A stretch of DNA of 64,000 nucleotides from Collinsella sp. (GTDB lineage Bacteria; Actinomycetota; Coriobacteriia; Coriobacteriales; Coriobacteriaceae): contig DXMY01000018.1 of NCBI GenBank assembly GCA_019413925.1, positions 1-64,000 of the forward strand, read 5' to 3'. The position numbers and the translations under genes were made by a program. Shown here in pieces: positions 26,830 to 34,606 of this stretch. Under the pieces are notes generated by a model that saw only the letters and a program-made list of their open reading frames with translations, was not told the DNA's origin and did not search any database. Each line of letters opens with the position of its first letter. Position 1 is the first letter of the stretch.

Positions 26830-28170
26830 GTGAAGACCCTTAGTTCTCTTGTAAAGCGCTCCGCGCAACTGACCGCCGGCATTGCCTGCGCTCTCGCCCT
26901 TGCTGCCGGCGTGCCGTCTATCGCCAACGCCCAGGTGCTTACGACTGATATCGTTTGCGGCAAGACCGCCGACGCCCGCGGCATCACGGCCGAGAATCTG
27001 CCCGATATCGATGCGACCAACGCCATCGTCATGAGCAAGGACGGTTCCGTCTATTACGCCCGAAGTGCCGACGAGCAGGTCAAGATCGCCTCAATTACCA
27101 AGGTCATGACTGCGATCCTGACCGTCGAGAACTGCAAAATGGACGAGAAGATCACGGTGAGCAATGCTGCCGCCACCGTAGGCAACTCGACCGCCGGCCT
27201 GCTCGAAGGCGACGAGCTCACCGTGGAGCAAGCTCTGCGCGGTCTGATGATCCCCTCGGGCAACGATGCCGCCATCGCGCTTGCCGAGCACGTGGGCAAA
27301 AAGATCGACCCCAAGACCAAGGACGCCGTGGCCACCTTTGTAAAGGCCATGAACGAGCGCGCTAAAAAGCTCGGCTGCACGGGAACGCTTTTTGAGAATC
27401 CGCACGGTCTGGACTTTGATGAGTGGACCGGCGACATGCACTCTACCGCGCACGATGTAGCCCTGATGATGCAGGAGGCAATGAAGAGCGATACGTTCCG
27501 CGAAATCGTGGCGAGCGATGATTCCTGGATTGAGGTTACGGGCGCCGACGGTTCCGACCATTCTCATTCCATGGATACACACAATGAGCTGCTGGGGCAG
27601 GACGGCAATATCGGCGGTAAGACCGGCACCACCGACGATGCCGGCTATTGCTTTACGGGAGCCTACAACCGCGATGGCGACGAGACCTACACCGTCGTCT
27701 TGAACTCCAGCACCACCGACCAGCGCTTTGCCGACACGGCCGCCCTTGCCAACTGGTACTACGGCCACAAGGTGACGGTTGCGATCGCCAACACGCAGGA
27801 AAAGACCACCAACGGCAATCCGCTCATCGCGCGCATTAGCCAGACCGATTGGACGGACAAGACGATCGATGCCACGCTCGCCGACCCCGCAGCTCAGGCA
27901 ACCGTCTTTTCGCTTGCTGGAGAGGTGACCGAGAAGGTTACCTACGATGACCTTTCGGGCACGGTGCATGTGGGCGACAAGGTGGGCAGCGTGACGCTCA
28001 AGCAAGACGGCACCAAGATCGCCGTCATGGATTTGGTTGCCGACGAGGAAGACTCGGGGCCGAATCCCATTGAGTGGCTCCTTGTAAAACTCGACCGCTT
28101 GGGCCGCCGCATCGACAACCGCCCACTTACGGCAGAAAGCGAGACCATCGCCAAGGCGCCCGAGGTGTAG
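26830..28170 (+). CDS. Secreted D-alanyl-D-alanine carboxypeptidase (S11 family)
   Basis: Penicillin-binding protein of the DacA/PBP5 type, 446 residues, which trims the terminal D-Ala from peptidoglycan stem pentapeptides outside the membrane. The GTG start at 26830 gives a signal peptide (KR...ALALAAGVPSIANA, cleavage after Ala34). Catalytic motifs: Ser88-Ile-Thr-Lys91, Ser143-Gly-Asn145 and Lys264-Thr-Gly in GGKTGTTDDAG. The C-terminal part is a beta-rich PBP5-like domain with a final amphipathic stretch (PIEWLLVKLDRLGRRI) likely to anchor it to the membrane. Divergent from the VanR-like gene. A VanY-like effect, lowering pentapeptide levels, is conceivable. The Shine-Dalgarno is weak. Confidence 0.9.
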   Translation: MKTLSSLVKRSAQLTAGIACALALAAGVPSIANAQVLTTDIVCGKTADARGITAENLPDIDATNAIVMSKDGSVYYARSADEQVKIASITKVMTAILTVENCKMDEKITVSNAAATVGNSTAGLLEGDELTVEQALRGLMIPSGNDAAIALAEHVGKKIDPKTKDAVATFVKAMNERAKKLGCTGTLFENPHGLDFDEWTGDMHSTAHDVALMMQEAMKSDTFREIVASDDSWIEVTGADGSDHSHSMDTHNELLGQDGNIGGKTGTTDDAGYCFTGAYNRDGDETYTVVLNSSTTDQRFADTAALANWYYGHKVTVAIANTQEKTTNGNPLIARISQTDWTDKTIDATLADPAAQATVFSLAGEVTEKVTYDDLSGTVHVGDKVGSVTLKQDGTKIAVMDLVADEEDSGPNPIEWLLVKLDRLGRRIDNRPLTAESETIAKAPEV

Positions 28171-28199
28171 GGCTGGGGGAACATTACATTTGAGATTGG

Positions 28200-28227
28200 A
28201 GAGGCGTCCAACGGGGCGCCTCTTTTT
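28200..28227 (+). terminator. Terminator of the D,D-carboxypeptidase gene
   Basis: agaggcg and cgcctct form a seven-pair stem followed by ttttt, 30 bp after the stop. Confidence 0.85.
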
Positions 28228-28331
28228 GAATACCTCTTAAACGGGATGCGTCAGAATCACCAAAGCGACATTGCTAGCCGTTTACCTTCGCTGTGTCTTT
28301 TCGGACCTTGAAAACGGGTCCACCGGGCATG

Positions 28332-29483
28332 CTAGTAGATCCTTTCGACCTCCTTGGTCAAGGCCCTGAAAAGATCCCCAGCTGAGGGGTCTGCCCCAGG
28401 ACACAGCGATTGCCAGGCACCCGTTTCTCCGATGGTGCCCGCACTCGTCATAACAAGATCGTCGCTCCGCCTGCGAATGGAGACACTAACGGAGCGGCCA
28501 TTATGGAACCCATGGATATCGACTTTATTTATGCGCCCATCAGCTAGATAACTAATCATGACATTGATGCTGTCACCATACTCCGGCAATTCGAAGCCGT
28601 GGGAATCCATCAATAGCTTCACATCCTGATGGTAAATGCGGGCCTCGACGACATTCTTGGGCATTTTCCCCGTCTTTGTTGGAGAGCAAAAGCTGATGCT
28701 TGGCTCCTCTTCGCTCATGCCTCGGTCAAACCTAAGCATGCACGGGCATACCGACTCAATGGTTCGCAAGGCGTCCGCCGCGACCTTTTCCTCGGTAAAC
28801 ATCTCCACGTCGATGCCGTTTTCTTCCATATAGGCACGGTTTTTACGTTGAAGCTCTAGCCGAGCCGCAGCCTCCCCATCTCCACGCTGTTCCCAATTTC
28901 CGGAGTCGGCGACATTTCGATCGAATGTAGAATCAACGGAACATGGCGCTTGCTGTTGAGTCGGATCACTGTCGCCGAGACGCCTTAGCTCGGAGCGTCT
29001 CATCAGTAGTGTCACAATATCAAACAGCCAACCAAATCCAAAAAGGCCAAAGGTAAAGAGATATAGAAAGAAGCTACCCCACATCCGTGCATACGCCCTA
29101 TGAGCGCCCGACCACCCAAGAAGGAAGCATAGCAAAAGCGCCTTGTTTGCCCTGTCAACCGACGCAATCTCTCGAGTGAGAGATTTCTGTTCAGGCTTCG
29201 CCAAAGGTGTAATTTCATGCGATGAAACAGTAATTGAGGACGTCCTTGACGCCGAGCTCCGAGCGCCTGATTTAGCAACGGCGCGAGCGACATCCCCAAC
29301 TCCGACGGTCGTTCTGCTGTATACGGCATTGTAAGCAGCCTTCTTCGGATTTTTGATCCACCCCATGCCCTTCTTACCATAGCCGGGGATTATCGCCCGC
29401 CTTACCGCGCGCTTCGCTCTGCCGGTCGTTCTTGCCTTGAGTGATGTCTTTAGATTCGGCTTACGCAGCCCGACCTTTACCAT
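28332..29483 (-). CDS. TM2-domain protein with a Lys/Arg-rich N-terminal motif
   Basis: Membrane protein of 383 residues, function unknown. The N-terminal 60 residues are very basic (KARTTGRAKRAVRRA, then GYGKKGMGWIKNPKKAAYN), a motif I associate with hypothetical proteins of Firmicutes and their phages. Around residues 110-160 is a TM2 domain: two helices with the LLGWSGAHRAYARMWG turn. The remaining 220 residues are soluble and unrecognised. The ATG at 29483 follows an ATGGAG-type site; an in-frame extension of 23 codons lacks one. It stands alone beside a tRNA-Ser gene, a common entry point for foreign DNA, but no integrase is visible. Confidence 0.7.
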   Translation of the reverse strand: MVKVGLRKPNLKTSLKARTTGRAKRAVRRAIIPGYGKKGMGWIKNPKKAAYNAVYSRTTVGVGDVARAVAKSGARSSASRTSSITVSSHEITPLAKPEQKSLTREIASVDRANKALLLCFLLGWSGAHRAYARMWGSFFLYLFTFGLFGFGWLFDIVTLLMRRSELRRLGDSDPTQQQAPCSVDSTFDRNVADSGNWEQRGDGEAAARLELQRKNRAYMEENGIDVEMFTEEKVAADALRTIESVCPCMLRFDRGMSEEEPSISFCSPTKTGKMPKNVVEARIYHQDVKLLMDSHGFELPEYGDSINVMISYLADGRINKVDIHGFHNGRSVSVSIRRRSDDLVMTSAGTIGETGAWQSLCPGADPSAGDLFRALTKEVERIY

Positions 29484-29590
29484 ATTTCTACTCCATCCCC
29501 TCGGAACCCCACACCGGGGTGCACGAGCACGCCTGGGTCTCCCCGTTTTCAAGCGCCCCGTGTTTGCCTAATGTTCACGCCCTTTCGGAC

Positions 29591-29613
29591 TCTAATCCCC
29601 AGCCGCCATTCTT
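29591..29613. repeat. Inverted T-arm-like remnant near tRNA-Ser
   Basis: On the plus strand tctaatccccagccgccatt repeats, in the opposite orientation to the nearby tRNA-Ser gene, the last part of its T-arm and acceptor end (aatccccagc then cca). It sits on the far side of the shared terminator, just as the inverted ends do at the tRNA-Arg, -Leu and -Phe genes. Confidence 0.5.
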
Positions 29614-29617
29614 GATA

Positions 29618-29646
29618 ATAAAAAAGGGCCCCAAATGGGACCCTTC
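29618..29646 (-). terminator. Terminator of the tRNA-Ser gene
   Basis: Stem aagggtccc/gggccctt on the minus strand followed by ttttttatta, 14 bp past the tRNA 3' end. Confidence 0.85.
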
Positions 29647-29659
29647 TTCAAAGTCATAC

Positions 29660-29750
29660 TGGCGGAGAGCTGGGGATTCGAACCCCAGATGCCCTTTTGG
29701 GGCATACTCGCTTAGCAGGCGAGCACCTTCGGCCTCTCGGTCAGCTCTCC
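29660..29750 (-). tRNA. tRNA-Ser (GCT)
   Basis: Class II tRNA of 91 bases with a long variable arm. Acceptor GGAGAGC/GCTCTCC, discriminator G, encoded CCA, anticodon GCT in ctcgcct-GCT-aagcgag, T-loop GGTTCGAATCC. Reads serine codons AGC/AGU. Promoter at 29765-29793. Confidence 0.96.
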
Positions 29751-29764
29751 GTAACAGCCGTTCT

Positions 29765-29793
29765 ATAGTAACCAAACAGCCGAAGTTGGGCAA
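29765..29793 (-). promoter_or_regulatory. Promoter of tRNA-Ser
   Basis: Minus strand TTGCCC (29793-29788), 17-bp spacer, TACTAT (29770-29765), 15 bp before the tRNA. Confidence 0.55.
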
Positions 29794-29855
29794 GGGGAAT
29801 TTTGAGGCGTTTCCTCTTTTACCTCTCTTTTACCAGTAAACGTCTCAGTCAATCA

Positions 29856-29910
29856 TCTCAATCTGTAACATCTGCAGGCCGTAATCCCCTCCAGATGTTA
29901 CAGATTGAGA
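29856..29910 (-). terminator. Perfect 19-bp inverted repeat after the AAA ATPase gene
   Basis: Arms 29856-29874 and 29892-29910 (tctcaatctgtaacatctg and its exact complement) around a 17-base loop, 50 bp past the ATPase stop. No strong U-tract follows, so it could be a terminator or an end of an element. Confidence 0.6.
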
Positions 29911-29959
29911 CAAAGATACAAGGACGGCCCCAGCGACAGCGCGGACAGCCCATTCTTTA

Positions 29960-31042
29960 TTAGTCCTCTCGAACGGTCTCCAACAGATAATCGCGCATGT
30001 ACGGAATTGCAAACGAAACACAGCCATAGCCCGCGGGCTCAATCAACCCCGCATCGATCAGACGCTTGCGATATGACCCAACTTTGTTCGCCGACAAACC
30101 CATCTTCTTGGCGATATCGCCGTTGGCGATATCGACGCCCTCGCATTGAGCCATCGCCGCGAGATACTGAAACTGCCGTTCCGACACCCTGCGCAGCGCT
30201 GGGGCAATCACCATAGCATTAAAGCTATCAAGAGCCGCCTGGATACCCTTACGAGCCGCCTCTTCGCTCACACTCTCCGCCCCACTGCGCGCAGCAACCT
30301 GCCAAGCGTAATATCCGACCAGCTGGACCATAAAGGGATAGCCTGCCGAAGCTTTTGTTAATAGCTCAGCGGCACCTTTGTCGAGCTCCTTGCCCGCTCG
30401 TCTCATCGTATCCTCAAACGATCCGCCAACTTCAAAATCGGAAAGCCGAGTAAGTTCAACATGTTTGGCTCGCTGAAGGAACGTCAACGTATCATCCACC
30501 ACCACGCCATCTACCGATGTCGGCAGCCCGGCGAAAGCGAAAGCGACATTCGCTCCTTGGCGAATCAAGAGCTGCATCTCATTGCCTAGCTCGCGCATTT
30601 CCTCAGTTGAGGCATCCTGGATCTCGTCGAGCGTAATGAGCAGACCACCGCGCTTCGCAGCATCGTACATCGCCTCGCCCAGATGAGAGGCCGACTTCGA
30701 CATCTCCATGGAGCCAAGGCTGACCCCTAAAATCGATGGGGAAATCGAGATTGATTCAAGACGAACGTTTCGCTGCAGAGCCTCGAGGATTCTATTGCAA
30801 AAACCAGCATTGGAGGCAACGTCAACGACCTCGAATCCTTTTTTGCGTGCAAGGTCACCCAATGCATTAAGGAGCACCGTTTTACCTGTGCCTCGGACGC
30901 CCGAGATGCGCATGAGTCGATCGGGGGCACCAGGACCATTCTCAAGAGCCTCGGCAAAGTCATCCAAAACAGTGTCCCGTCCGATAAGCTCAGGCGGATT
31001 CATGCCCGCCGTTGGCTTAAAGGGGTTAACAGCTTTCGTCAT
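29960..31042 (-). CDS. AAA-family ATPase with C-terminal winged helix
   Basis: P-loop ATPase of 360 residues resembling the archaeal-type/ORC1-Cdc6-like ATP-binding proteins found scattered in bacteria. Walker A is ISGVRGTGKTVLLNAL, Walker B is GLLITLDEIQDAS, and a sensor-like FAFAGLP follows. The C-terminus is a helix-turn-helix (IAKKMGLSANKVGSYRKRL). Function unknown; DNA-linked switch or defence accessory roles are reported for relatives. The ATG at 31042 follows gaggaggg by four bases. Directly upstream is a six-unit repeat array (31062-31115), a plausible binding site for its own winged helix. Accessory-looking neighbourhood. Confidence 0.78.
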   Translation of the reverse strand: MTKAVNPFKPTAGMNPPELIGRDTVLDDFAEALENGPGAPDRLMRISGVRGTGKTVLLNALGDLARKKGFEVVDVASNAGFCNRILEALQRNVRLESISISPSILGVSLGSMEMSKSASHLGEAMYDAAKRGGLLITLDEIQDASTEEMRELGNEMQLLIRQGANVAFAFAGLPTSVDGVVVDDTLTFLQRAKHVELTRLSDFEVGGSFEDTMRRAGKELDKGAAELLTKASAGYPFMVQLVGYYAWQVAARSGAESVSEEAARKGIQAALDSFNAMVIAPALRRVSERQFQYLAAMAQCEGVDIANGDIAKKMGLSANKVGSYRKRLIDAGLIEPAGYGCVSFAIPYMRDYLLETVRED

Positions 31043-31061
31043 TCTGCCCTCCTCTGCTAGT

Positions 31062-31115
31062 TTTAACAACTTTAACAAAGTTTAGCAACTTTAGCAGAGT
31101 TTAACAGTTTTAGCA
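31062..31115. repeat. Six-unit TTTARCA repeat array upstream of the ATPase gene
   Basis: TTTAACA or TTTAGCA starts at 31062, 31071, 31081, 31090, 31100 and 31109: spacings of 9, 10, 9, 10 and 9 bp, equal to three 19-bp tandem units of two half-repeats each. It ends 20 bp before the ATPase start codon. Confidence 0.85.
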
Positions 31116-31204
31116 GGCTCGGCGGCTTTATGCCTTACCGATCCTGCCGGGTCCTCCCGCCCGCGCCGATACAAATAGCGCAGTGCGGCCCCTCTATATC
31201 GCCC

Positions 31205-33646
31205 CTACCCCAGCGAGCGACTGAGGGAGCCGAGCTCATCGTTGCCCATGGTGCGCCACATTTGGAAGATGCAGACGCGCGCCAGGAAAAAGAAGCCGTT
31301 ATCGACCAGCTGCACGGCGGCATCCGCCAGCTGGTTGGTCACGGCGGACACGGGAGGCAGCTCGAGCCCGGCCTTACGGATGGTCTCAACCGCATCCTCG
31401 AACGTCGGCGGCTCATTGACGCCCATCTCGTTCATAAGGCCCTGCATTTCTTCCAGCGCGCTACCACCCGACTCCTCGCCGCGCGGCACGAGGCGGTAGC
31501 ACGCCAACGCGAGCTCGAGCTGGTCGCAGTTCCAATAGGCAAACGCCAGACGATAGAACAGATAACCGATTGCGGAACGGTCACTGGCAATGCGCAGGCC
31601 GTGGCGCGCCACCTCGATAATCTCGTCAAAGCGCTCCAGGCGCGCCAGCACGTTGATGAGCGCAAAGTGCGACTGCATGGACGAGCGAGCCAGATCGTAA
31701 AGACGACGCACCTCGGGCAATGCCCGTTCAAAATCCTCCTGCTCGGCGTAATAACTGCAGATCTCGTGCTGGGCAAAGTACAGCGCATCGGGAGCACGCA
31801 AAATACGAACGGAGCGGTCTTCCTCCATTACCGGCAGCACCATGCGTACCAGCTGGTTGTCGCAAAACTGCGTCTGGACCGGACCCGTTGCCAAAAGCTC
31901 GGCAACGGCACACTTGGCCTCCAGCTCCTCAACAAGACGGGAGAAGCCCTCAAACGCGCTTGCACGGTCAACTTTTGCCTGCTCGCGCAACTCAACGACG
32001 CGCGCCACATACGGGTCATCGTCCATCTCCATGACCTCGAGCTCATCAGCCGTATCGGCAAGCAGCAGGTCGCGCAACGCCGGCGGCAGCGAACGGTGGT
32101 CGTCACGCGGGCGAACGTGAACCTCCGCAGGCTCAATCGCATCCGGCGCATCCGACTCATATGCCTCAAGCATGCGCTTGCACGGCATATCGTCCATATC
32201 CATGCTCTCAAGATCCTTGGCGACAGGCACGCAATTGGCCAGATAGGCCGCACGCCCAAAGGAATATGTTGCAATGACGCGCTCGCCCTGCTCGCCGTCG
32301 GGAGCCGCAATCTGAACATAGCAGCGCGCAATGCAGGCACCTGCGGCAAAGCAAGCCGCTGCCAGCGTAAGCGCCACGCGCGCGTCGTGCTCCGCGGCCC
32401 AAATCACACGCGCGTTCTCGTCCAACTCGCGCCAGACATCCTCCTGAGCGTCGTATTCACGCTGTGGCATGGCATCCACGACAGAGTGCCCAAACCGAAC
32501 GAGCATAATCCCCTCGGCAACGTTTGCCCGATAGGTATAGTCGAGCCGTGTGACCACGTTAAGCGCCTCGACGATACGCGCGAAGCGGGTACGCACATCC
32601 CACTCACCGCCCGGCTGGCAAGCTACCGTTCCGGGTTTGCCCCACGGGTTGTCGCTCGAGGTCGTATCGAGCAGTCGGGGAACATCGTTGGTTGTCTTGG
32701 CGATATGCCACGCATCAAAGAGCGCGCAGCCCTCAAGGCTCGGCGAGGATGCCGCGGGGACCAATCCAGCCCCGATGCGCTCAAGGATGCCGGAGAGGCG
32801 GTTGAGACGGCACTCGATGGCAAGCAGCATGTCAATCTCGTCCTGGTCCAGCAGGCTACGATCAAAATTGAGATAGAACAGCTTTGAGCGGTCGATGCGC
32901 GCTAGGCTCATTTCGGACTTGGCAGCAATGGTGCGCAGGCGGGGCAAGTCGATCTCGCTCATAAGAGCGGCGGCATAGCGCTCGATACCGCTCGGATTCT
33001 CGGCATGGTCAGCACGGTAAAGCAGCGTCTCGATAGCATCGGGGAGCGGTGCCGTGTCAAAGCCCAAAAACACCTCGACCGGCTCGGGCAACTTTACGAG
33101 TTTGATCTTGTCGACAACGTTTTGCATGTCTACATCGAGACCGTCGACGCCCGTCGTGTTCGCAAGAGCGCTTTCGGAGTTGGCAAATATCACGTAGCGC
33201 AAGAACATCGAGGCCATGAACTCGCCGTAAGGAAGGGCGCGGGTCGAATTCCATGTCTCGTGGTCGGACTGCTCGCGCATGGGGCCTTCGGGAGAGCCGG
33301 CAGTTCGCGCACACGCGCGCATTGCACCGTTAGCTTCCCTCACCATAATCTCGCCAATACTGGAATCGGACTCGTGAAGGACCAGCTCCATGTCAGGGTC
33401 CTCGGGCAACGGTACTTCCCGAACAGGGCGGTCAACCTTATAAACCTTGCCCGACACGCTCACGTAGCCCAAGAGCGATATGTGAGTTTTGCCGACGAAT
33501 TCGACGACATAGCACGACTCTTTGGGGTCCTCGCCAAAGACTTTCCAGACAACACCATATGAGCGCCCCGCAGGCTGCTCTGGCATCGATGGAAAACGCT
33601 TTTTGGGGTCGAGAAACCTGAGCTTGTATGTCGGACGCTCTGCCAC
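31205..33646 (-). CDS. Large conserved-looking protein of unknown function, TPR-like C-terminus
   Basis: Soluble acidic protein of 813 residues; I do not recognise a family. The first 80 residues look like a small beta domain (KLRFLDPKKRFPSM, then GKTHISLLGYVSVSG). The last 250 residues are helical with repeats of about 34 residues (EQEDFERALPEVRRLYDLA, RLERFDEIIEVARHGLRIA, NCDQLELALACYRLV) that look like tetratricopeptide repeats. There is no signal peptide or membrane helix apart from an Ala-rich stretch near 430. GTG start at 33646 after agggtga. It precedes the AAA ATPase on the same strand but the repeat array lies between them. Cytoplasmic scaffold or sensor is a guess. Confidence 0.7.
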   Translation of the reverse strand: MAERPTYKLRFLDPKKRFPSMPEQPAGRSYGVVWKVFGEDPKESCYVVEFVGKTHISLLGYVSVSGKVYKVDRPVREVPLPEDPDMELVLHESDSSIGEIMVREANGAMRACARTAGSPEGPMREQSDHETWNSTRALPYGEFMASMFLRYVIFANSESALANTTGVDGLDVDMQNVVDKIKLVKLPEPVEVFLGFDTAPLPDAIETLLYRADHAENPSGIERYAAALMSEIDLPRLRTIAAKSEMSLARIDRSKLFYLNFDRSLLDQDEIDMLLAIECRLNRLSGILERIGAGLVPAASSPSLEGCALFDAWHIAKTTNDVPRLLDTTSSDNPWGKPGTVACQPGGEWDVRTRFARIVEALNVVTRLDYTYRANVAEGIMLVRFGHSVVDAMPQREYDAQEDVWRELDENARVIWAAEHDARVALTLAAACFAAGACIARCYVQIAAPDGEQGERVIATYSFGRAAYLANCVPVAKDLESMDMDDMPCKRMLEAYESDAPDAIEPAEVHVRPRDDHRSLPPALRDLLLADTADELEVMEMDDDPYVARVVELREQAKVDRASAFEGFSRLVEELEAKCAVAELLATGPVQTQFCDNQLVRMVLPVMEEDRSVRILRAPDALYFAQHEICSYYAEQEDFERALPEVRRLYDLARSSMQSHFALINVLARLERFDEIIEVARHGLRIASDRSAIGYLFYRLAFAYWNCDQLELALACYRLVPRGEESGGSALEEMQGLMNEMGVNEPPTFEDAVETIRKAGLELPPVSAVTNQLADAAVQLVDNGFFFLARVCIFQMWRTMGNDELGSLSRSLG

Positions 33647-33740
33647 GAAATATCACCCTGATCAGTCGTTGAAAGAAGGAGTGGTCGCGGATGGGCCGCG
33701 ACACCTACTCGGAATCTTACACGAGTCGATAAGAAATAGT

Positions 33741-33791
33741 CCGCTTCACGCTCGCGCCTCGACCGAGGTTCGAATCCATGCGGTGTTTCCA
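33741..33791. repeat. tRNA-tail element, truncated (right half) at the tRNA-Arg cluster
   Basis: Contains the inverted T-arm (gaggttcgaatcc) and end ggtgtttcca, then the tRNA-Arg-type terminator at 33797-33828. The 110 bp from 33741 to 33850 are repeated base for base at 33931-34040. Confidence 0.75.
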
Positions 33792-33796
33792 TAAAA

Positions 33797-33828
33797 GAAA
33801 AGCCCCCGTCGCCGGAGGCTTCAAGCTC
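33797..33828 (-). terminator. Extra copy of the tRNA-Arg terminator
   Basis: agcccccgtcgccggaggct hairpin with ttttctttt on the minus strand, identical to that at 33987-34018 but following only a 20-base copy of the tRNA end, not a whole tRNA. Confidence 0.75.
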
Positions 33829-33831
33829 AAA

Positions 33832-33981
33832 TGGTGCGGCGTATAGGATTCCGCGCATCCGCTGCGCGGATCCGCACCGGCTTCGCCCGCCTGCCGGCGC
33901 GCTCGCCCGCTCGCTACGGACGCCCCGCGTCCGCTTCACGCTCGCGCCTCGACCGAGGTTCGAATCCATGCGGTGTTTCCA
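33832..33981. repeat. tRNA-tail element, full copy 1 (tRNA-Arg)
   Basis: 150 bp. Left boundary is a minus-strand copy of the last 19-20 bases of tRNA-Arg with its CCA; right boundary is the inverted T-arm gaggttcgaatcc and tttcca. The core folds into successive hairpins: ccgcgca-tccgc-tgcgcgg, a ccggc/gccgg stem, cggacgc-ccc-gcgtccg and cctcg-ac-cgagg. Confidence 0.8.
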
Positions 33982-33986
33982 TAAAA

Positions 33987-34018
33987 GAAAAGCCCCCGTC
34001 GCCGGAGGCTTCAAGCTC
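33987..34018 (-). terminator. Terminator of tRNA-Arg copy 1
   Basis: Minus-strand stem agcctccggc/cgggggct followed by tttcttttat, directly after the tRNA. Confidence 0.8.
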
Positions 34019-34021
34019 AAA

Positions 34022-34098
34022 TGGTGCGGCGTATAGGATTCGAACCTATGACGTTCTGATTCGTAGTCAGACCCTCTATCCAGCTGAGGTAACGCCGC
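34022..34098 (-). tRNA. tRNA-Arg (ACG), copy 1
   Basis: 77 bases including an encoded CCA; acceptor GCGGCGT/ACGCCGC, anticodon ACG in ctgact-ACG-aatcag, T-loop GGTTCGAATCC. The A34 would be edited to inosine to read CGU, CGC and CGA. Identical in sequence to the other two copies. Confidence 0.96.
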
Positions 34099-34110
34099 GA
34101 CTTGTTGATT

Positions 34111-34139
34111 ATTATGCACATAGACTGAATAATGGTCAA
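34111..34139 (-). promoter_or_regulatory. Promoter of tRNA-Arg copy 1
   Basis: Minus strand TTGACC (34139-34134), 17-bp spacer, CATAAT (34116-34111), 12 bp before the tRNA. The AT-rich stretch 34140-34200 lies upstream. Confidence 0.75.
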
Positions 34140-34255
34140 GCATTTTTTCAAAAAAAGTTATTGAATTTAGTTTTTACTCATTTGGAGGGCTTGGTGCGAT
34201 CTTCGACGCCTCGCGATATAGAAGAGCAGTCGTTGTTGGGAGCTTTAAAGTCTAT

Positions 34256-34326
34256 TGGTGCGACGTATAGGATTCCGCGCATCCACTCCGGCTTCGACCG
34301 AGGTTCGAATCTCCGCAATGCTCCCA
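34256..34326. repeat. tRNA-tail element, short copy (tRNA-Arg copy 2)
   Basis: 71 bp version with the same two ends (tggtgcgacgtataggatt on the left, gaggttcgaatc to ctccca on the right) but most of the core deleted. It is flanked on the left by a partial terminator (gttgggagctttaaag). Repeat period to the real tRNA end is 111 bp. Confidence 0.75.
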
Positions 34327-34331
34327 TATAA

Positions 34332-34364
34332 GAAAAGCCCCCGTTGCCGGGAGCTTTAAAGTCA
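34332..34364 (-). terminator. Terminator of tRNA-Arg copy 2
   Basis: Minus-strand stem agctcccggc/cgggggct followed by tttctta, right after the tRNA. Confidence 0.75.
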
Positions 34365-34366
34365 AT

Positions 34367-34443
34367 TGGTGCGGCGTATAGGATTCGAACCTATGACGTT
34401 CTGATTCGTAGTCAGACCCTCTATCCAGCTGAGGTAACGCCGC
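34367..34443 (-). tRNA. tRNA-Arg (ACG), copy 2
   Basis: Same 77-base sequence as copy 1, anticodon ACG, encoded CCA. Confidence 0.96.
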
Positions 34444-34455
34444 AACGCACGGATT

Positions 34456-34484
34456 ATTATGCACGCGAGCCCCCGATGGGTCAA
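34456..34484 (-). promoter_or_regulatory. Promoter of tRNA-Arg copy 2
   Basis: Minus strand TTGACC (34484-34479), 17-bp spacer, CATAAT (34461-34456). Confidence 0.75.
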
Positions 34485-34527
34485 GCGACAATTTGAAAAA
34501 ATTTTACGGAGTGGTGATTAGGCTGTT

Positions 34528-34566
34528 CACACCCCGACCGAGGTTCGAATCCATGCATGGTTTCCA
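34528..34566. repeat. tRNA-tail element, truncated (right end only)
   Basis: caccccgaccgaggttcgaatcc to ggtttcca: an inverted T-arm end without core, joined to unrelated AT-rich DNA, followed by a terminator copy at 34570-34601. Confidence 0.65.
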
Positions 34567-34606
34567 AAAAAGAAAAGTCCCCGTTGCCGGAGGCTTCAAG
34601 TTCGAT

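Noticed and set aside
24671..28170. Complete glycopeptide resistance cluster
   Set aside because: Only regulator-like genes and a housekeeping-type carboxypeptidase; no vanH, ligase or vanX genes.
29484..29960. Integrated phage or island at tRNA-Ser
   Set aside because: No integrase, no att-like exact repeat beyond a ten-base inverted match, and no phage genes nearby.
31062..31115. CRISPR-like array
   Set aside because: Units are only 7 bp at 9-10 bp spacing with no spacers and no cas genes; it is a tandem repeat.
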